Assembly (NCBI GenBank): GCA_030648295.1
Contig: JAUSID010000185.1
Span: 1-36,596, forward strand
Length of the DNA: 36,596 nucleotides
Direction: 5' to 3'
From: Opitutaceae bacterium
GTDB lineage: Bacteria; Verrucomicrobiota; Verrucomicrobiia; Opitutales; Opitutaceae
The position numbers were made by a program, and so were the translations under genes. Under the pieces are notes generated by a model. It had not been told where the DNA came from. It worked only from the letters and a program-made list of their open reading frames with translations, and made no database searches. Below are positions 1 to 8,627 of this stretch, piece after piece. How positions within the stretch are numbered: the stretch's first letter is position 1; the number at the start of each line of letters is the position of its first letter.

Positions 1-1604
1 TCGTGCTCGAGCCGCAGATACGCGTTGCGCATCGGGCCTTCGTTCTTGCCCGCGAAACTGACGCCAAAAAGATCGGCGAGCCCGAAGTCCTTTCGCTTCA
101 CGCCCCATTCGTCGTAGAGCGACGTCTCGTAGGTCGCCACGATCCCGCCGCCGCGCGCGACGAAGGCGCGCAGTTGCGCGCACTGCGCGTCGGAGAGCGC
201 GGCGATGTTCGGAAGGATCAGGGTCGTGAACGCCGCGAGGTGTTCCGCATCGAGCAGCCGGTCGTGCACCATCTCGAACGGCACGCGCCCCTCGATCAGC
301 GCGTGATACCAGCCGTCGGTCGCATCCTCCGTGTGCCGCCGCGCGCCCTCGGCGGAATGGAACCACGCCGTCTGCTGCGAATACACCAGCCCGACGCGCG
401 CGAGCGAACGCTCGTGGCGCAGGTAGCGCTCGTTCGCCGCGCACCAGCGATAGAGCTCCTCGACGGGCTTGAGCCAGCGCGGATCGTTGATGCTCCCGGC
501 GAATTTCGTGAACCAGGGCCGCAGCCCGATCGCGATCCCGTCGATCGCCCAGAGGCGGATCTCGGCGGAGTTCTGAACGGAATCCTTCCAGCGATACGGT
601 TCCTCCAGCCCCACGCTGAAGATTCCGACGATCGGTTTGCGGCCCATCGTGGCGCGAAATTCCTTCCCGCGTTTCCCGTTGCCCCACGGCGGCATCACGC
701 CGCGCCGCGCCTGGTGATCGGCCATCAACGTGGGCGCGAGCTCGCCGATCCGCGCCATGTCGAGCGAGCTCGTCGCGCCGCCGCCGGCGTTGGGAATTAC
801 GCAGGAGTCCGCGTTGATCGCGCGGACGGCGTCGTCCCAGTGGCGCCAGAGCGCGAACAGGCGGTCCTGCCGCCAGAGGATGTAGGCGCGGCGCGCGGGA
901 TCCTGGGGATTGTTGGTGCGCGGCAGTGCGTGGCCGGTGGCGTCGCGGAAATTCTTCCGGCAATGCTCGCAGTAGCACATGCCCGAGCCGTCCCAGCGGT
1001 TGATGAAAATCCCGTCGACCCGGTAGCGCGTCATGATCTCGCGCTTCACCTCGGTCATGAAGTCGAAGTTGTAGGGTCCGAGCCCGCAGGTGACCCACAT
1101 CTCCGGCGAAGCCCAATGCCGGCGGCGTTTCCCGTCGGCCGTGACTTGAATCCAATCCGGGTGCGCCGCCTCGACGTCGTCGTAGGTCGCATGCGGATCG
1201 GTGCGTGCAATGACGACCATGCCGAGCTTGCGGCAACCGGCGATCAACTCGCCGAGCACATCTTGGTCCTTCAGCCACGCGCTGCGGTGGTGAAATGGAA
1301 TCTTCGTGGGATAATACGCGACGCAGCCGCCGCCGCTGAGGCACACCGCGTCGGATTTGGTGGACGCGAAATAATCGAGCCAGAATTGCGGATCGAATTT
1401 GCCGGGGTCGTCCTCGACGAGCGTGAGCTGGGCCCAGCGCATCGGTTGGTCGACCCACGAAGGCGTCGGTCGCGGTGCGCCGCCGGGAGGAGTCGCCGTC
1501 GTCGTCGCGCCGTGAAGCGACGGCAAGGAAAACTGGCCCAAGGTGACGGCGGCACCGGCGGCCGCGGAGCTTTTTAGAAAACGACGGCGGGAAAGCGGAA
1601 GCAT
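1..1604 (-). CDS. Tat-exported putative glycoside hydrolase (GHL6-like with beta-galactosidase trimerisation-like domain), 3' end outside window
   Basis: This gene reads leftward from ATG at 1604-1602 and runs off the left edge without a stop (534 codons visible). The N-terminus has a twin-arginine signal, SRRRFLKSSAAAGAAVTLG, so the protein is probably exported folded. Residues of about 50-330 look like an (alpha/beta)8 putative hydrolase fold, with DFMTEVKREIMTRYRVDGIF, INRWDGSG and a CYCEHC cluster typical of the uncharacterised GHL6/alpha-amylase-like group. The last 180 or so residues (VGLVYSQQTAWF, LILPNIAALSDAQ, FVARGGGIVATYETSLYDEW) resemble the glutamine-amidotransferase-like trimerisation domain of GH42 beta-galactosidases. 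The substrate cannot be inferred. No Shine-Dalgarno precedes the ATG. The opposite strand is open over the same stretch, but its translation is Arg-rich and has no family features. Confidence 0.8.
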   Translation of the reverse strand, partial: MLPLSRRRFLKSSAAAGAAVTLGQFSLPSLHGATTTATPPGGAPRPTPSWVDQPMRWAQLTLVEDDPGKFDPQFWLDYFASTKSDAVCLSGGGCVAYYPTKIPFHHRSAWLKDQDVLGELIAGCRKLGMVVIARTDPHATYDDVEAAHPDWIQVTADGKRRRHWASPEMWVTCGLGPYNFDFMTEVKREIMTRYRVDGIFINRWDGSGMCYCEHCRKNFRDATGHALPRTNNPQDPARRAYILWRQDRLFALWRHWDDAVRAINADSCVIPNAGGGATSSLDMARIGELAPTLMADHQARRGVMPPWGNGKRGKEFRATMGRKPIVGIFSVGLEEPYRWKDSVQNSAEIRLWAIDGIAIGLRPWFTKFAGSINDPRWLKPVEELYRWCAANERYLRHERSLARVGLVYSQQTAWFHSAEGARRHTEDATDGWYHALIEGRVPFEMVHDRLLDAEHLAAFTTLILPNIAALSDAQCAQLRAFVARGGGIVATYETSLYDEWGVKRKDFGLADLFGVSFAGKNEGPMRNAYLRLEH

Positions 1605-1672
1605 GGAGGTGGCGAGTGACCCGCGCGCGAAGTCAGCCCGCCCCACCGGGTGGCGTCAACCCGCGGCGCGAC

Positions 1673-1785
1673 ACCTGGGAGCGCGGGCGGCTTGCCCGCC
1701 GAAGCCTTGGCGAAGGGGGGGTCTCGCCCGCAACGGTGCAAACTCACCCTCATACCTTGCGGGCGGGACGCCCGCGCTCCCAGGT
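1673..1785. repeat. Paired inverted repeat, GGGAGCGCGGGC family (REPIN-like)
   Basis: The two ends are exact inverted copies: ACCTGGGAGCGCGGGCG starts at 1673 and its complement ends at 1785. Each end continues into a short internal palindrome (GCGGGCGGCTTGCCCGC on the left, GCGGGCGGGACGCCCGC on the right). The same core recurs at 11509-11535, 19250-19565 and 21303-21520. It lies between two minus-strand genes. Confidence 0.85.
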
Positions 1786-1790
1786 CTGTC

Positions 1791-1923
1791 CTGTCTCCTG
1801 TCCCCTGTCTCCTGTCTCCTGTCCCCTGTCTCCTGTCTCCTGTCCCCTGTCCCCTGTCTCCTGTCCCCTGTCCCCTGTCTCCTGTCCCCTGTCCCCTGTC
1901 CCCTGTCCCCTGTCCCCTGTCCC
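1791..1923. repeat. Heptanucleotide tandem repeat, 19 units
   Basis: Nineteen uninterrupted 7-base units alternate between CTGTCCC and CTGTCTC; the last six are all CTGTCCC. The array begins six bases after the paired palindrome at 1673-1785 and ends 17 bases before the stop codon of the minus-strand gene at 1941. It is open in several frames and would encode low-complexity Ser/Pro/Cys or Asp/Arg/Gly/Gln peptides, which I take as artefacts. Apart from this array and the paired palindrome, 1605-1940 shows nothing. Confidence 0.95.
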
Positions 1924-1940
1924 CTGCTCGCGAAGCGCCG

Positions 1941-2405
1941 CTACCGATGCGCGTAGGTAGCGCTGTCGCGCAACTGCCGGACGCGATCATGCGCGGCCTG
2001 CACGGCTTCGTATTGCCGCTGGATCAGCCGACGCGTGTCCTCATCGAGATCGCGCGTCTGGAGCGCCGCGCCATAGGCCTTGGCGGCGAGTGCGTCGGCC
2101 CGCTCGCACTCCACCAGCACGGCGTGATGCTGGGCGGAAGCCATCGCCGCTTTGACGTCCATCCACGCGCGATGCACGTCTCCGCCCACCGTGCCGCTCA
2201 TGTCAGGCTCACGGCGTAGCGTGCGGATGCGATCGTGCAGTTCGTCGGCAAACTTTATCCGCTGCTCCGCGTAACCGTTGAACACCCTGGCCAGCTCCGG
2301 ATCGGTGATGTCCGCCGCCGCGTTTTCGTAGCCCTGCTGGCTGTCGGTGCACACCGCCAGCAACGCGTTCAAAACCGCCAGCGCCGGTTCGTCCGAGAGT
2401 TTCAT
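1941..2405 (-). CDS. PA2169-type four-helix-bundle protein (DUF2383)
   Basis: This 154-residue, almost wholly helical protein matches the ferritin-like DUF2383 family (PA2169-like). Hallmarks are the opening LNALLAVCTDSQQGYENAA, the helix with RVFNGYAEQRIKFADELHDRI, and the closing VQAAHDRVRQLRDSA. Family members are small cytoplasmic four-helix proteins often linked to stress or envelope homeostasis; no reaction is established. There is no signal peptide. The ATG at 2405-2403 has no Shine-Dalgarno. The gene is co-directional with the hydrolase downstream of it, but 336 bases of repeats separate them, so a shared transcript is doubtful. Confidence 0.8.
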   Translation of the reverse strand: MKLSDEPALAVLNALLAVCTDSQQGYENAAADITDPELARVFNGYAEQRIKFADELHDRIRTLRREPDMSGTVGGDVHRAWMDVKAAMASAQHHAVLVECERADALAAKAYGAALQTRDLDEDTRRLIQRQYEAVQAAHDRVRQLRDSATYAHR

Positions 2406-2588
2406 ACCCAGGATAGATTGCGGTTTGCCTTCGCGGTTCGCCGCGGCGGCGGAATTTCGCGTTATTCGTAGCTCCCCGAATCAGTCTCGTGATCTCGCTG
2501 CTTCGTTCTTCCGAGTGACTGCGGCATCCTGCCGCAGATCCGATCGGCCACAGAGACCGTGGATTGGTGGTCTCGAATTCTTCGATCT

Positions 2589-2614
2589 CCAGCCTCGTGA
2601 CCTCGGCTGCTACG
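2589..2614. repeat. Single arm of the CGTAGCAGCCGAGGTGACG repeat family
   Basis: Positions 2589-2614 match 12336-12361 at 25 of 26 bases (CCAGCCTCGTGACCTCGG then CTGCTACG). At 12290-12361 the arm is one half of an inverted pair; here a degenerate partner may start near 2466 (CGTAGC, later CTCGTGA). The rest of 2406-2805 holds the other repeat at 2632-2677 and no supportable gene. Confidence 0.7.
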
Positions 2615-2631
2615 CGAACGAAATTCCGAAT

Positions 2632-2677
2632 CATTCGCGTCCATTCGCGTCCATTCGCGGTTGTCCACTGAATCGAT
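2632..2677. repeat. ATTCGCGTCC-family dispersed repeat
   Basis: CATTCGCGTC occurs twice in tandem, then CATTCGCGGTTGTCCACTG and AATCGAT. The reverse complement of this 46-base stretch recurs at 8136-8176 with only a few changes, where it forms the left arm of an inverted pair. It lies about 130 bases upstream of glyQS and shows no promoter-like features. Confidence 0.8.
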
Positions 2678-2805
2678 ACGGCTCAGGAGGGGACTTCGAG
2701 CTCGGGCGGTTGGGGCTGGATCCCTTCGCGTGCGGGGTGAAGCCGATCAGCGGTTGCAACCCGGAATTGACCGCGCCCATCGCGGCCCGCTAACTCTCGC
2801 GCCTT

Positions 2806-4416
2806 ATGTCCGCCGAACCCGCCACTCCCGCCGTGTCCATGGATGCCATTGTCGCCCTCGCGAAGCGCCGCGGCTTCATCTTCCAGTCGTCCGAAATCTA
2901 CGGCGGGCTCAACGGCTTCTTCGATTACGGCCCGCTCGGCGTCGAGCTGAAGAAGAACATCCGCGACTGCTGGTGGGACGACATGGTCCGCCGCCGCGAC
3001 GATATCGTGGGCGTCGAGACCTCGATCATCATGCACCCGAAGGTATGGGAGGCATCGGGCCACGTCGCCGGGTTCACCGACCCGCTCGTCGACTGCAAAG
3101 AATCGAAACAACGTTATCGTGCTGATCAACTGTTCTGGGAGCCGGTCAATGTAGAAACTGACGAACCAACCCCAATCGAACGTCTACCACTCCCCGAATT
3201 TCAAAGTGTTCCCGTTGGAAACGGGAAGTGGAGCACTACGGTCGGCTACGTCTCAGCGCTCGAGAGTGAGCGAACCAATGAAGAACTTCATGAAAAAGCC
3301 CTGGAGCTTAAGCGGAGGCTGGCGTTCAAAGGGGAGCTCCGGTGGTCGACTGGAACAGCCAGAGACCTAACGATAGCTGATCCGGAAAAGGACCTGCCTC
3401 ATATCCCGTCGCCCGCGACGGGTAAGCCCGGGAGCCTGATGGCTCCCCGGGCTTTTAACATGATGTTCCAGACAAACGTCGGCGCGATGACCGATGCCTC
3501 ATCCGTCGCCTACCTGCGGCCCGAGACGGCGCAGGGCATGTTCGTCGATTTCAAGAACGTGGTGGACACCGGCCGGGTGAAGCTGCCGTTCGGGATTGCC
3601 CAAATCGGCAAGTCGTTTCGCAACGAGATCACGCCGCGCAACTTCATCTTCCGCTCGCGCGAGTTCGAGCAGATGGAGATGGAGTACTTCATCCATCCCG
3701 ACGCCGACTGGCTGAAATGCCACGAGGAATGGCTCCAGTGGTGCCGCGACTGGCTCGTGAGCATCGGGCTGCCGGAGTCGCACCTGTCGCTCTTTGAGCA
3801 TCCGAAGGAGAAACTCGCGTTCTATTCGCGCCGGACGGTGGACATCATGTTCAAGTACCCGTTCGGCGTACAGGAGCTGTGGGGCATCGCGGCGCGCAGC
3901 GATTACGATCTCCAGCAGCACCAGAAGCACAGCGGCGTGCCGCAGGTTTATTTCGACGAGGCGTCGAAGCAGAAGGTGGTACCCCACGTGATCGAGCCGG
4001 CGGTGGGCGTCGATCGGATTCTCCTCGCCGTGCTGTGCTCCGCCTATGTGGAGGACGAGGCGCCGGACGAGAAGGGCAAGCTCGAGAAACGCACCGTCCT
4101 CCGGCTGTCGCCGCGGATCGCGCCGATCAAGGTGGCGGTGCTGCCGCTGCTGAAAAACAAGGAGCAGCTCGTCGGCCGCGCGAAGGAACTCTATATGAAA
4201 CTGAAGCGCCGGTATGCGGTGTTCTACGACGAGGCGGGCGCCATTGGCCGCCGTTATCGCCGGCAGGACGAAATCGGCACGCCTTGGTGCGTGACGATCG
4301 ATTTCGAGACGATCGAGAAGGACGGCTCCTTCACGCTGCGCGAGCGCGACTCGATGCAGCAGCGCCGGATCCAGGAAGCGGAGCTGTTCGCGCTGCTCGA
4401 GGAAAAAGTGTTCTGA
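2806..4416 (+). CDS. glyQS: Glycine--tRNA ligase, alpha2 (eukaryote/archaea-like) type
   Basis: This 536-residue class II synthetase charges tRNA-Gly in the cytoplasm as a homodimer. It starts near [20 protein letters not shown], has the class II motif regions ([48 protein letters not shown]), and ends with the anticodon-binding domain ([17 protein letters not shown] to [10 protein letters not shown]), all as in single-chain GlyRS rather than the alpha2beta2 enzyme. Within residues of about 100-215 (roughly 3105-3450) base composition drops to about 50% G+C and codon use differs from both flanks, yet the reading frame is intact and the expected SPATGKPG segment is present. The ATG at 2806 has no Shine-Dalgarno. 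A helicase gene follows after 25 bases. Confidence 0.95.
   Translation: MSAEPATPAVSMDAIVALAKRRGFIFQSSEIYGGLNGFFDYGPLGVELKKNIRDCWWDDMVRRRDDIVGVETSIIMHPKVWEASGHVAGFTDPLVDCKESKQRYRADQLFWEPVNVETDEPTPIERLPLPEFQSVPVGNGKWSTTVGYVSALESERTNEELHEKALELKRRLAFKGELRWSTGTARDLTIADPEKDLPHIPSPATGKPGSLMAPRAFNMMFQTNVGAMTDASSVAYLRPETAQGMFVDFKNVVDTGRVKLPFGIAQIGKSFRNEITPRNFIFRSREFEQMEMEYFIHPDADWLKCHEEWLQWCRDWLVSIGLPESHLSLFEHPKEKLAFYSRRTVDIMFKYPFGVQELWGIAARSDYDLQQHQKHSGVPQVYFDEASKQKVVPHVIEPAVGVDRILLAVLCSAYVEDEAPDEKGKLEKRTVLRLSPRIAPIKVAVLPLLKNKEQLVGRAKELYMKLKRRYAVFYDEAGAIGRRYRRQDEIGTPWCVTIDFETIEKDGSFTLRERDSMQQRRIQEAELFALLEEKVF
3424..3456 (+). other. Strong hairpin with T-run inside glyQS
   Basis: AAGCCCGGGAGCC (3424-3436), loop TGAT, then GGCTCCCCGGGCTT (3441-3454) pair with one bulged C and are followed by TTTT. 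The shape is that of an intrinsic terminator, but it lies in the middle of a coding sequence, at the right end of the lower-G+C segment. Whether it acts on transcription cannot be told from sequence. Confidence 0.5.
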
Positions 4417-4437
4417 GGTTTTTGCGGCGCAAAAACC
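4417..4437. other. Perfect 9-bp hairpin between glyQS and the helicase gene
   Basis: GGTTTTTGC, loop GGC, GCAAAAACC begins at the base after the glyQS stop and ends four bases before the helicase ATG. It has no 3' T-run on the plus strand, so it is more likely an mRNA processing or translation-related stem than a terminator. It fills the whole intergenic gap. Confidence 0.6.
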
Positions 4438-4441
4438 CAAC

Positions 4442-7400
4442 ATGGCTGGCGTGACGACAGTGGATTCGCCCGATGCCGCCGCTTCCCTCGGCCGGCAGCT
4501 CTACGAATTTGACGCCGTCGCACGCCATCGCGGCACGCAACATCACCGGCTTGGCCGTGTGCTCAGTGTCGATAAGATCGAACCCGACTCCGTGGCGGCG
4601 AGCATCGCGGACCACGGGGAAACTCGCACCATGCTCATCCGTGAAGGGTCGACATGGGTGGGCACATGCTCGTGGTGCAAGAACGCGTGGTGTGAACACG
4701 TCTTTGCCGCGGCGCTCGCGTGGCTGGAGCATTTGGCCCACGCGGCCGCCGGGCTGCCGCCGGTTCCTGCGCTCGACCAGACCACCGCCACCGCGCTGGC
4801 CGCTTCGTTGAATTCCCCGCGGCTCTCGTTTCGGCAGCAATGGGAGCCGATCCTCACGGAGAAACTCGGCCGGCCGCTCACGCCCGACGAAGGCGTTTTT
4901 CTCGGCCGGCTCGCCAACGTCTTTCACAATTTCCGCCAGTCCCGGCGGCTGCATGGTACGGAAATCGAGCGGCTGGGGTTTCGCACCAACGAGGCGCGCA
5001 AGCCGGGCTATGGGGCGGCGTTCGCAGGCTGGTGGACCACGCCGCCGCGCGATCCGATGGAACTTTGGCAATATATCGCCACGGACATCGAGACCTCGGG
5101 ATTGAAAATCCCGGAGTTCCTGCGACCGGTGACCGACACCGTTGCAATTCGGGCGCGGCTCCAGGACCGGCAGAGGCTCGAGGCCGTGGAGCGCTGGAAT
5201 CGGCGGCTGGCGGATCTCGCCCGTCGCGTCACCCAGCAGGCCGCATCACCGGCCGTCGAGGAGCAGCCCAAGCCGCTCGAGTTGCGGCTCTGCGTCGGCG
5301 CGGAGAGCTGGGCGCTCGAGACACGAGCGGATCCGAATGCGCCGTGGCAGCCGGCACCGCGGAGTTTTCTCGAACGATTTAGCAGGCCTGATCCCACCGT
5401 GCTGGCGGCGGTTGAAACCAGCCCCGCGGTGTATGCATTCCTCGCGCTCTGCCAGGATTACCGGCGGACCCATTACGCGATCGACCTTCGGCCGAACAAT
5501 GTGGGTGGCCGTGAACTCCTGCACCGGTTGCTGAGCCACCGGCTCGCGCGCACGCTTGTCCTCGGTGCGGGTGCGCGGCCGCTGGAATTTTCGGCGGACC
5601 CGCTGGCGTGGCGGCTGGCACGGACGGAACGCAACCCGCGCGATTACGAACTGGCGCTGCAATTGCCCGACGGCACACCGCTGCCTCCCAGTGCGCTGCA
5701 CCTGCCGGGAACTCCCGATCTTTATCTGCACCGCAACACCGTGTATCGCGGACCGCCGCCGCTCGACGGCAATTCGACGGCCGCGGCGATCATCCCGGCC
5801 GAGGTCATCGATGAACCCTCCACGCTGCGGATGCTGCGCCAGGCCGGCGCGAAACTGCCGCCCGATATCGAGGCGCGCTTTCTCACCATTCCACTGCGTG
5901 CGCGCGTCGAATGCGCGCTCGAGGTCGATTTCAGCGGCAGCGAAATCCTCACGCTCAACCTGTACGCCTGCGCCGACAATCCGCCCGTGGAGCGAACCTG
6001 GACGAACTGGGGCTGGGTCGACGAGGAGGGCGAATCCGAGGAGATCGAACGCGGGCCAAAGGGCGAAATCCTTTCGTTCGATCTCGCCGGACCGATGCGT
6101 GTCGCCGCGTCTCTTCCGGTGCTCAAGCTCGGCTACGATACTTTGCAGAAGCGCTGGGTCCGCCGCGTGACCAGAGCTTTTCCGGAGGAGTTTCTCAACT
6201 GGCGGGAAAGCCTGCCGCCGGACGTCGAGATCAGGGCCACCGGTGAACTCGCGTCGCTGCTCGGCGCCTCCGTTCGCGCCAGCGTGAACTTCGAGCTGCT
6301 CGAGTCCGAGGCGCACCGCGACTGGTTCGATCTCGCGCTGGTGCTGAAGCCGGAGGATGCGACCCTCACGCGCGAGGAGCTCGCGCTGCTGCTCAAGGCC
6401 CGCGGCAAGCTCGTCCGGCTCCCGGGCAAGGGGTGGCGGCGGCTGAAAGTGGAGCTGGATGAAACCTCGATGGCCGCGCTGGAGGGCGCCGGGTTTGATC
6501 GCGACACGCTCGCGGACGCGGCGCTGGCGGGGGAGCGGCATCGCTTCCACGCGCTCCAGCTCGCGCAATCGGCAATCGCCGAGCGGCTGCCGCAGCAGCA
6601 GGCGGACGCACTGCGCGCACGGGCCCGTGAGATCATCGTGCCGGAGCCGCCGTCGCTGCCGGCCGGCTTGCTGGCGAAGTTGCGGCCGTATCAGGAAGAA
6701 GGTTTCCATTTCCTCGCGTTTCTTTCCCAGAACCAGCTCGGCGGCGTGCTGGCGGACGACATGGGCCTGGGCAAGACCGTGCAGACGCTCACGTGGCTGC
6801 TCTGGCTGGCGGGCCGGCGGCCGGCGAATGAACCGCTGCGCGCCCTCGTCGTGTGCCCGAAATCGGTGATGGGAAACTGGCAGGCGGAGGCGGCGAAATT
6901 TACGCCGGCGCTGGCAGTGGTACGATTCGCGCCCGCGGCCCGGGATGAAGCGGCGGTCGCGGCCGCGGGCGGTCCCACGATCGTCGTGGCGAATTACGCG
7001 CAGCTGCGGATCAATGCGGAATTCTTTTCGAGCCAGCGCTGGCACGCGGTGATCCTGGATGAGGGGCAGTTCATCAAAACGCCCACGTCCCGCGTGGCGC
7101 AGATCGCGCGGGATTTGCCGGGCGAACATCGCGTCGTCCTCACCGGCACGCCGATCGAGAACCGGCTGCTCGATCTTTGGAGCCTGTTCTCCTTTGCGCT
7201 GCCCGGACTGCTCGGCTCGCAGGCCGCGTTCAAGCGCCACTACAACCAGGAGAATCCGCTCGCGCTGCCCCGGCTCCGCGCGCGCGTCCGGCATTTCCTG
7301 CTCCGGCGGACGAAGGCGCAGGTCGCGGCGGACTTGCCGGAGCGAACGGAGGAGGACGTCACGGTCGACCTCGAGGGCGAGCAGGCGAAGCTTTACCAGG

Positions 7401-8056
7401 CGGAATTGAAACGCGCCCGCGCCCAGCTGTTGCAGGTCCAGACCACGAAGCAACTCGACAAGGCGAGGTTCAACATCCTCGCGAGCCTGCTGCGGCTGCG
7501 GCAGATTTGCTGTCACCCGGCGCTCGTCGACTCGGCGCACCGTGCCGCCCCGTCGGCCAAGCTGGAGGAACTGATGGAGCGGCTCGAGGAGCTGCGTGAC
7601 GAGGGACATCAGGTCCTCGTCTTCAGCCAGTTTGTCGAGATGTTGGAACTGATCCGCGAGAAACTCGTCGCCGCGAAAATCGAGCACCTGATGCTCACGG
7701 GCCAGACGGAAAATCGCGAAGCGCTGGTGCAGGAATTCCAAACGGAGAAACGCTACACGGTTTTCCTGCTTTCGCTGAAAGCGGCCGGGTTCGGACTGAA
7801 CCTCACGGCCGCATCGTATGTGATTCTGTACGATCCGTGGTGGAACCCGGCGGTCGAGGCGCAGGCGATTGATCGCACGCACCGGATTGGCCAGCAGGTG
7901 CCGGTGAACGCGTACCGGCTGATCGCGCGCGGCACGATCGAGGAAAAGATCCGCCTCCTGCAGCGCGAGAAAGCCGCTCTCGCCGGCGCCATCGTGCAAG
8001 AGGAGTCGCTCACCAGCGTGCTCGATCTCGACAGCCTGCGACAGATTCTGGCGTAG
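4442..8056 (+). CDS. SNF2-family DEAD/DEAH helicase with N-terminal SWIM-like zinc finger
   Basis: This is a 1204-residue Swi2/Snf2 ATPase. Near residues 74-92 is a SWIM-like zinc site, CSWC then CEH. A long bacterial SNF2-associated region follows to about residue 730. The motor begins at LRPYQEEGFHFLAFL. Walker A is DDMGLGKT (about 772-779), the Walker B position reads LDEGQFIKTP (DEGQ, usually DEAQ), motif III is LTGTPIENRLLDLWSLF, and the C-terminal lobe has VLVFSQFVEMLELI, KAAGFGLNLTAA, DPWWNPAVEAQAIDRTHR and IGQ. Such proteins use ATP to translocate on double-stranded DNA and displace bound proteins such as RNA polymerase (RapA-like). It follows glyQS closely and may share its transcript. 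No Shine-Dalgarno. The antisense strand is open for nearly 1000 codons, a G+C artefact. Confidence 0.93.
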   Translation: MAGVTTVDSPDAAASLGRQLYEFDAVARHRGTQHHRLGRVLSVDKIEPDSVAASIADHGETRTMLIREGSTWVGTCSWCKNAWCEHVFAAALAWLEHLAHAAAGLPPVPALDQTTATALAASLNSPRLSFRQQWEPILTEKLGRPLTPDEGVFLGRLANVFHNFRQSRRLHGTEIERLGFRTNEARKPGYGAAFAGWWTTPPRDPMELWQYIATDIETSGLKIPEFLRPVTDTVAIRARLQDRQRLEAVERWNRRLADLARRVTQQAASPAVEEQPKPLELRLCVGAESWALETRADPNAPWQPAPRSFLERFSRPDPTVLAAVETSPAVYAFLALCQDYRRTHYAIDLRPNNVGGRELLHRLLSHRLARTLVLGAGARPLEFSADPLAWRLARTERNPRDYELALQLPDGTPLPPSALHLPGTPDLYLHRNTVYRGPPPLDGNSTAAAIIPAEVIDEPSTLRMLRQAGAKLPPDIEARFLTIPLRARVECALEVDFSGSEILTLNLYACADNPPVERTWTNWGWVDEEGESEEIERGPKGEILSFDLAGPMRVAASLPVLKLGYDTLQKRWVRRVTRAFPEEFLNWRESLPPDVEIRATGELASLLGASVRASVNFELLESEAHRDWFDLALVLKPEDATLTREELALLLKARGKLVRLPGKGWRRLKVELDETSMAALEGAGFDRDTLADAALAGERHRFHALQLAQSAIAERLPQQQADALRARAREIIVPEPPSLPAGLLAKLRPYQEEGFHFLAFLSQNQLGGVLADDMGLGKTVQTLTWLLWLAGRRPANEPLRALVVCPKSVMGNWQAEAAKFTPALAVVRFAPAARDEAAVAAAGGPTIVVANYAQLRINAEFFSSQRWHAVILDEGQFIKTPTSRVAQIARDLPGEHRVVLTGTPIENRLLDLWSLFSFALPGLLGSQAAFKRHYNQENPLALPRLRARVRHFLLRRTKAQVAADLPERTEEDVTVDLEGEQAKLYQAELKRARAQLLQVQTTKQLDKARFNILASLLRLRQICCHPALVDSAHRAAPSAKLEELMERLEELRDEGHQVLVFSQFVEMLELIREKLVAAKIEHLMLTGQTENREALVQEFQTEKRYTVFLLSLKAAGFGLNLTAASYVILYDPWWNPAVEAQAIDRTHRIGQQVPVNAYRLIARGTIEEKIRLLQREKAALAGAIVQEESLTSVLDLDSLRQILA

Positions 8057-8135
8057 CCCGCAAACTCGTTTTGGCAGCGGACCGGTTCGAAGCGCTTGGC
8101 TTTGCCGAAAGGTTTGCGGAGTGGGAAAACCGCGG

Positions 8136-8295
8136 ATCGATTCAGTGGACAACCGCGAATGAACGCGAATGGACGCAAATTCCAGAGGCGCAAACGGAGG
8201 ATTGCCCAACTGAAATTATGGTTGATCGTTTTTATGCTCCTCAAAGACGCCCTCGATTCGCGTGAATTGGCGTCTATTCGCGGTTGAACTGAATT
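8136..8295. repeat. Paired inverted repeat, ATTCGCG family
   Basis: The left arm at 8136-8176 (ATCGATTCAGTGGACAACCG, then CGAATGAACGCG and AATGGACGC) is mirrored by the right arm at 8257-8295, whose complement reads AATTCAGTTCAACCGCGAAT followed by AGACGCCAATT. A single copy of the left arm lies inverted at 2632-2677. The unit sits just downstream of the helicase gene. Confidence 0.75.
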
Positions 8296-8312
8296 GTAGC
8301 AGAACGCGTGAG

Positions 8313-8387
8313 CCCGCCGAAGGCGGGTAAACGCTTGCCCGCCTCTGGCGGGTTTCGTCTCTATGGCGAAAGCCTCACGGCTTCCGC
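8313..8387. repeat. Three consecutive hairpins after the helicase gene
   Basis: CCCGCCGAAGGCGGG (8313-8327) and CCCGCCTCTGGCGGG (8338-8352) are perfect 6-bp stems with 3-base loops. A third stem, GCGAAAGCC/GGCTTCCGC, spans 8366-8387 with one mismatch. Related fragments of the CCCGCCTCTGGCGG type appear at about 21440. They may terminate transcription of the helicase gene, but none has a T-run. Together with the pair at 8136-8295 and the nonamer array from 8501, they fill most of 8057-8581. Confidence 0.6.
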
Positions 8388-8500
8388 TACACCGGCCACC
8401 GGATCATCTCGTTCGTTCCGTGCACCAATGGCTGGTAGTTTGAACCAACCGTGGCTTGGCAGGCCGTTCCCAGTCGTCTTCTCTTTATACGCCCCTCCCA

Positions 8501-8627
8501 TGTCTTCCCTGTCTCCCGCGTCTCCCGCGTCTTCCATGTCTTCCCCGTCTTCCCCGTCTTCCCCCTCTCCCGCGTCTCCCCATGTCTTCCCCGTCTTCCC
8601 CGTCTTCCCCGTCTTCCCCGTCTTCAT
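8501..8627 (+). repeat. Nonanucleotide tandem repeat, about 14 units, running into a coding region
   Basis: Nine-base units of the type CGTCTTCCC/CGTCTCCCG repeat from 8501 to 8581 (nine units). An extra A at 8582 creates an ATG, and five more units follow to 8627. Because the unit is a multiple of three, changes in copy number would lengthen or shorten the N-terminus of the phosphatase by (SSP)-type triplets without breaking the frame. Confidence 0.9.

Noticed and set aside
3-1577. Long plus-strand open frame of about 524 codons
   Set aside because: It is antisense to the Tat-exported hydrolase. Its translation is Arg/Ala/Val-rich, resembles no family, and follows the codon-position G+C bias of the real minus-strand gene.
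1791-1923. Possible CRISPR array
   Set aside because: Units are 7 bases without spacers, and no cas genes are present. It is a simple tandem repeat.
1543-2219. Several overlapping frames with SPVSCPLSPV or GTGDRGQ repeats
   Set aside because: These are translations of the heptamer array at 1791-1923 and of a palindromic element; no start signal or homology supports them.
5246-8209. Minus-strand open frame of nearly 1000 codons opposite the SNF2 helicase
   Set aside because: The helicase on the plus strand has all expected motifs. The antisense frame is a by-product of high third-position G+C and shows no recognisable domain.
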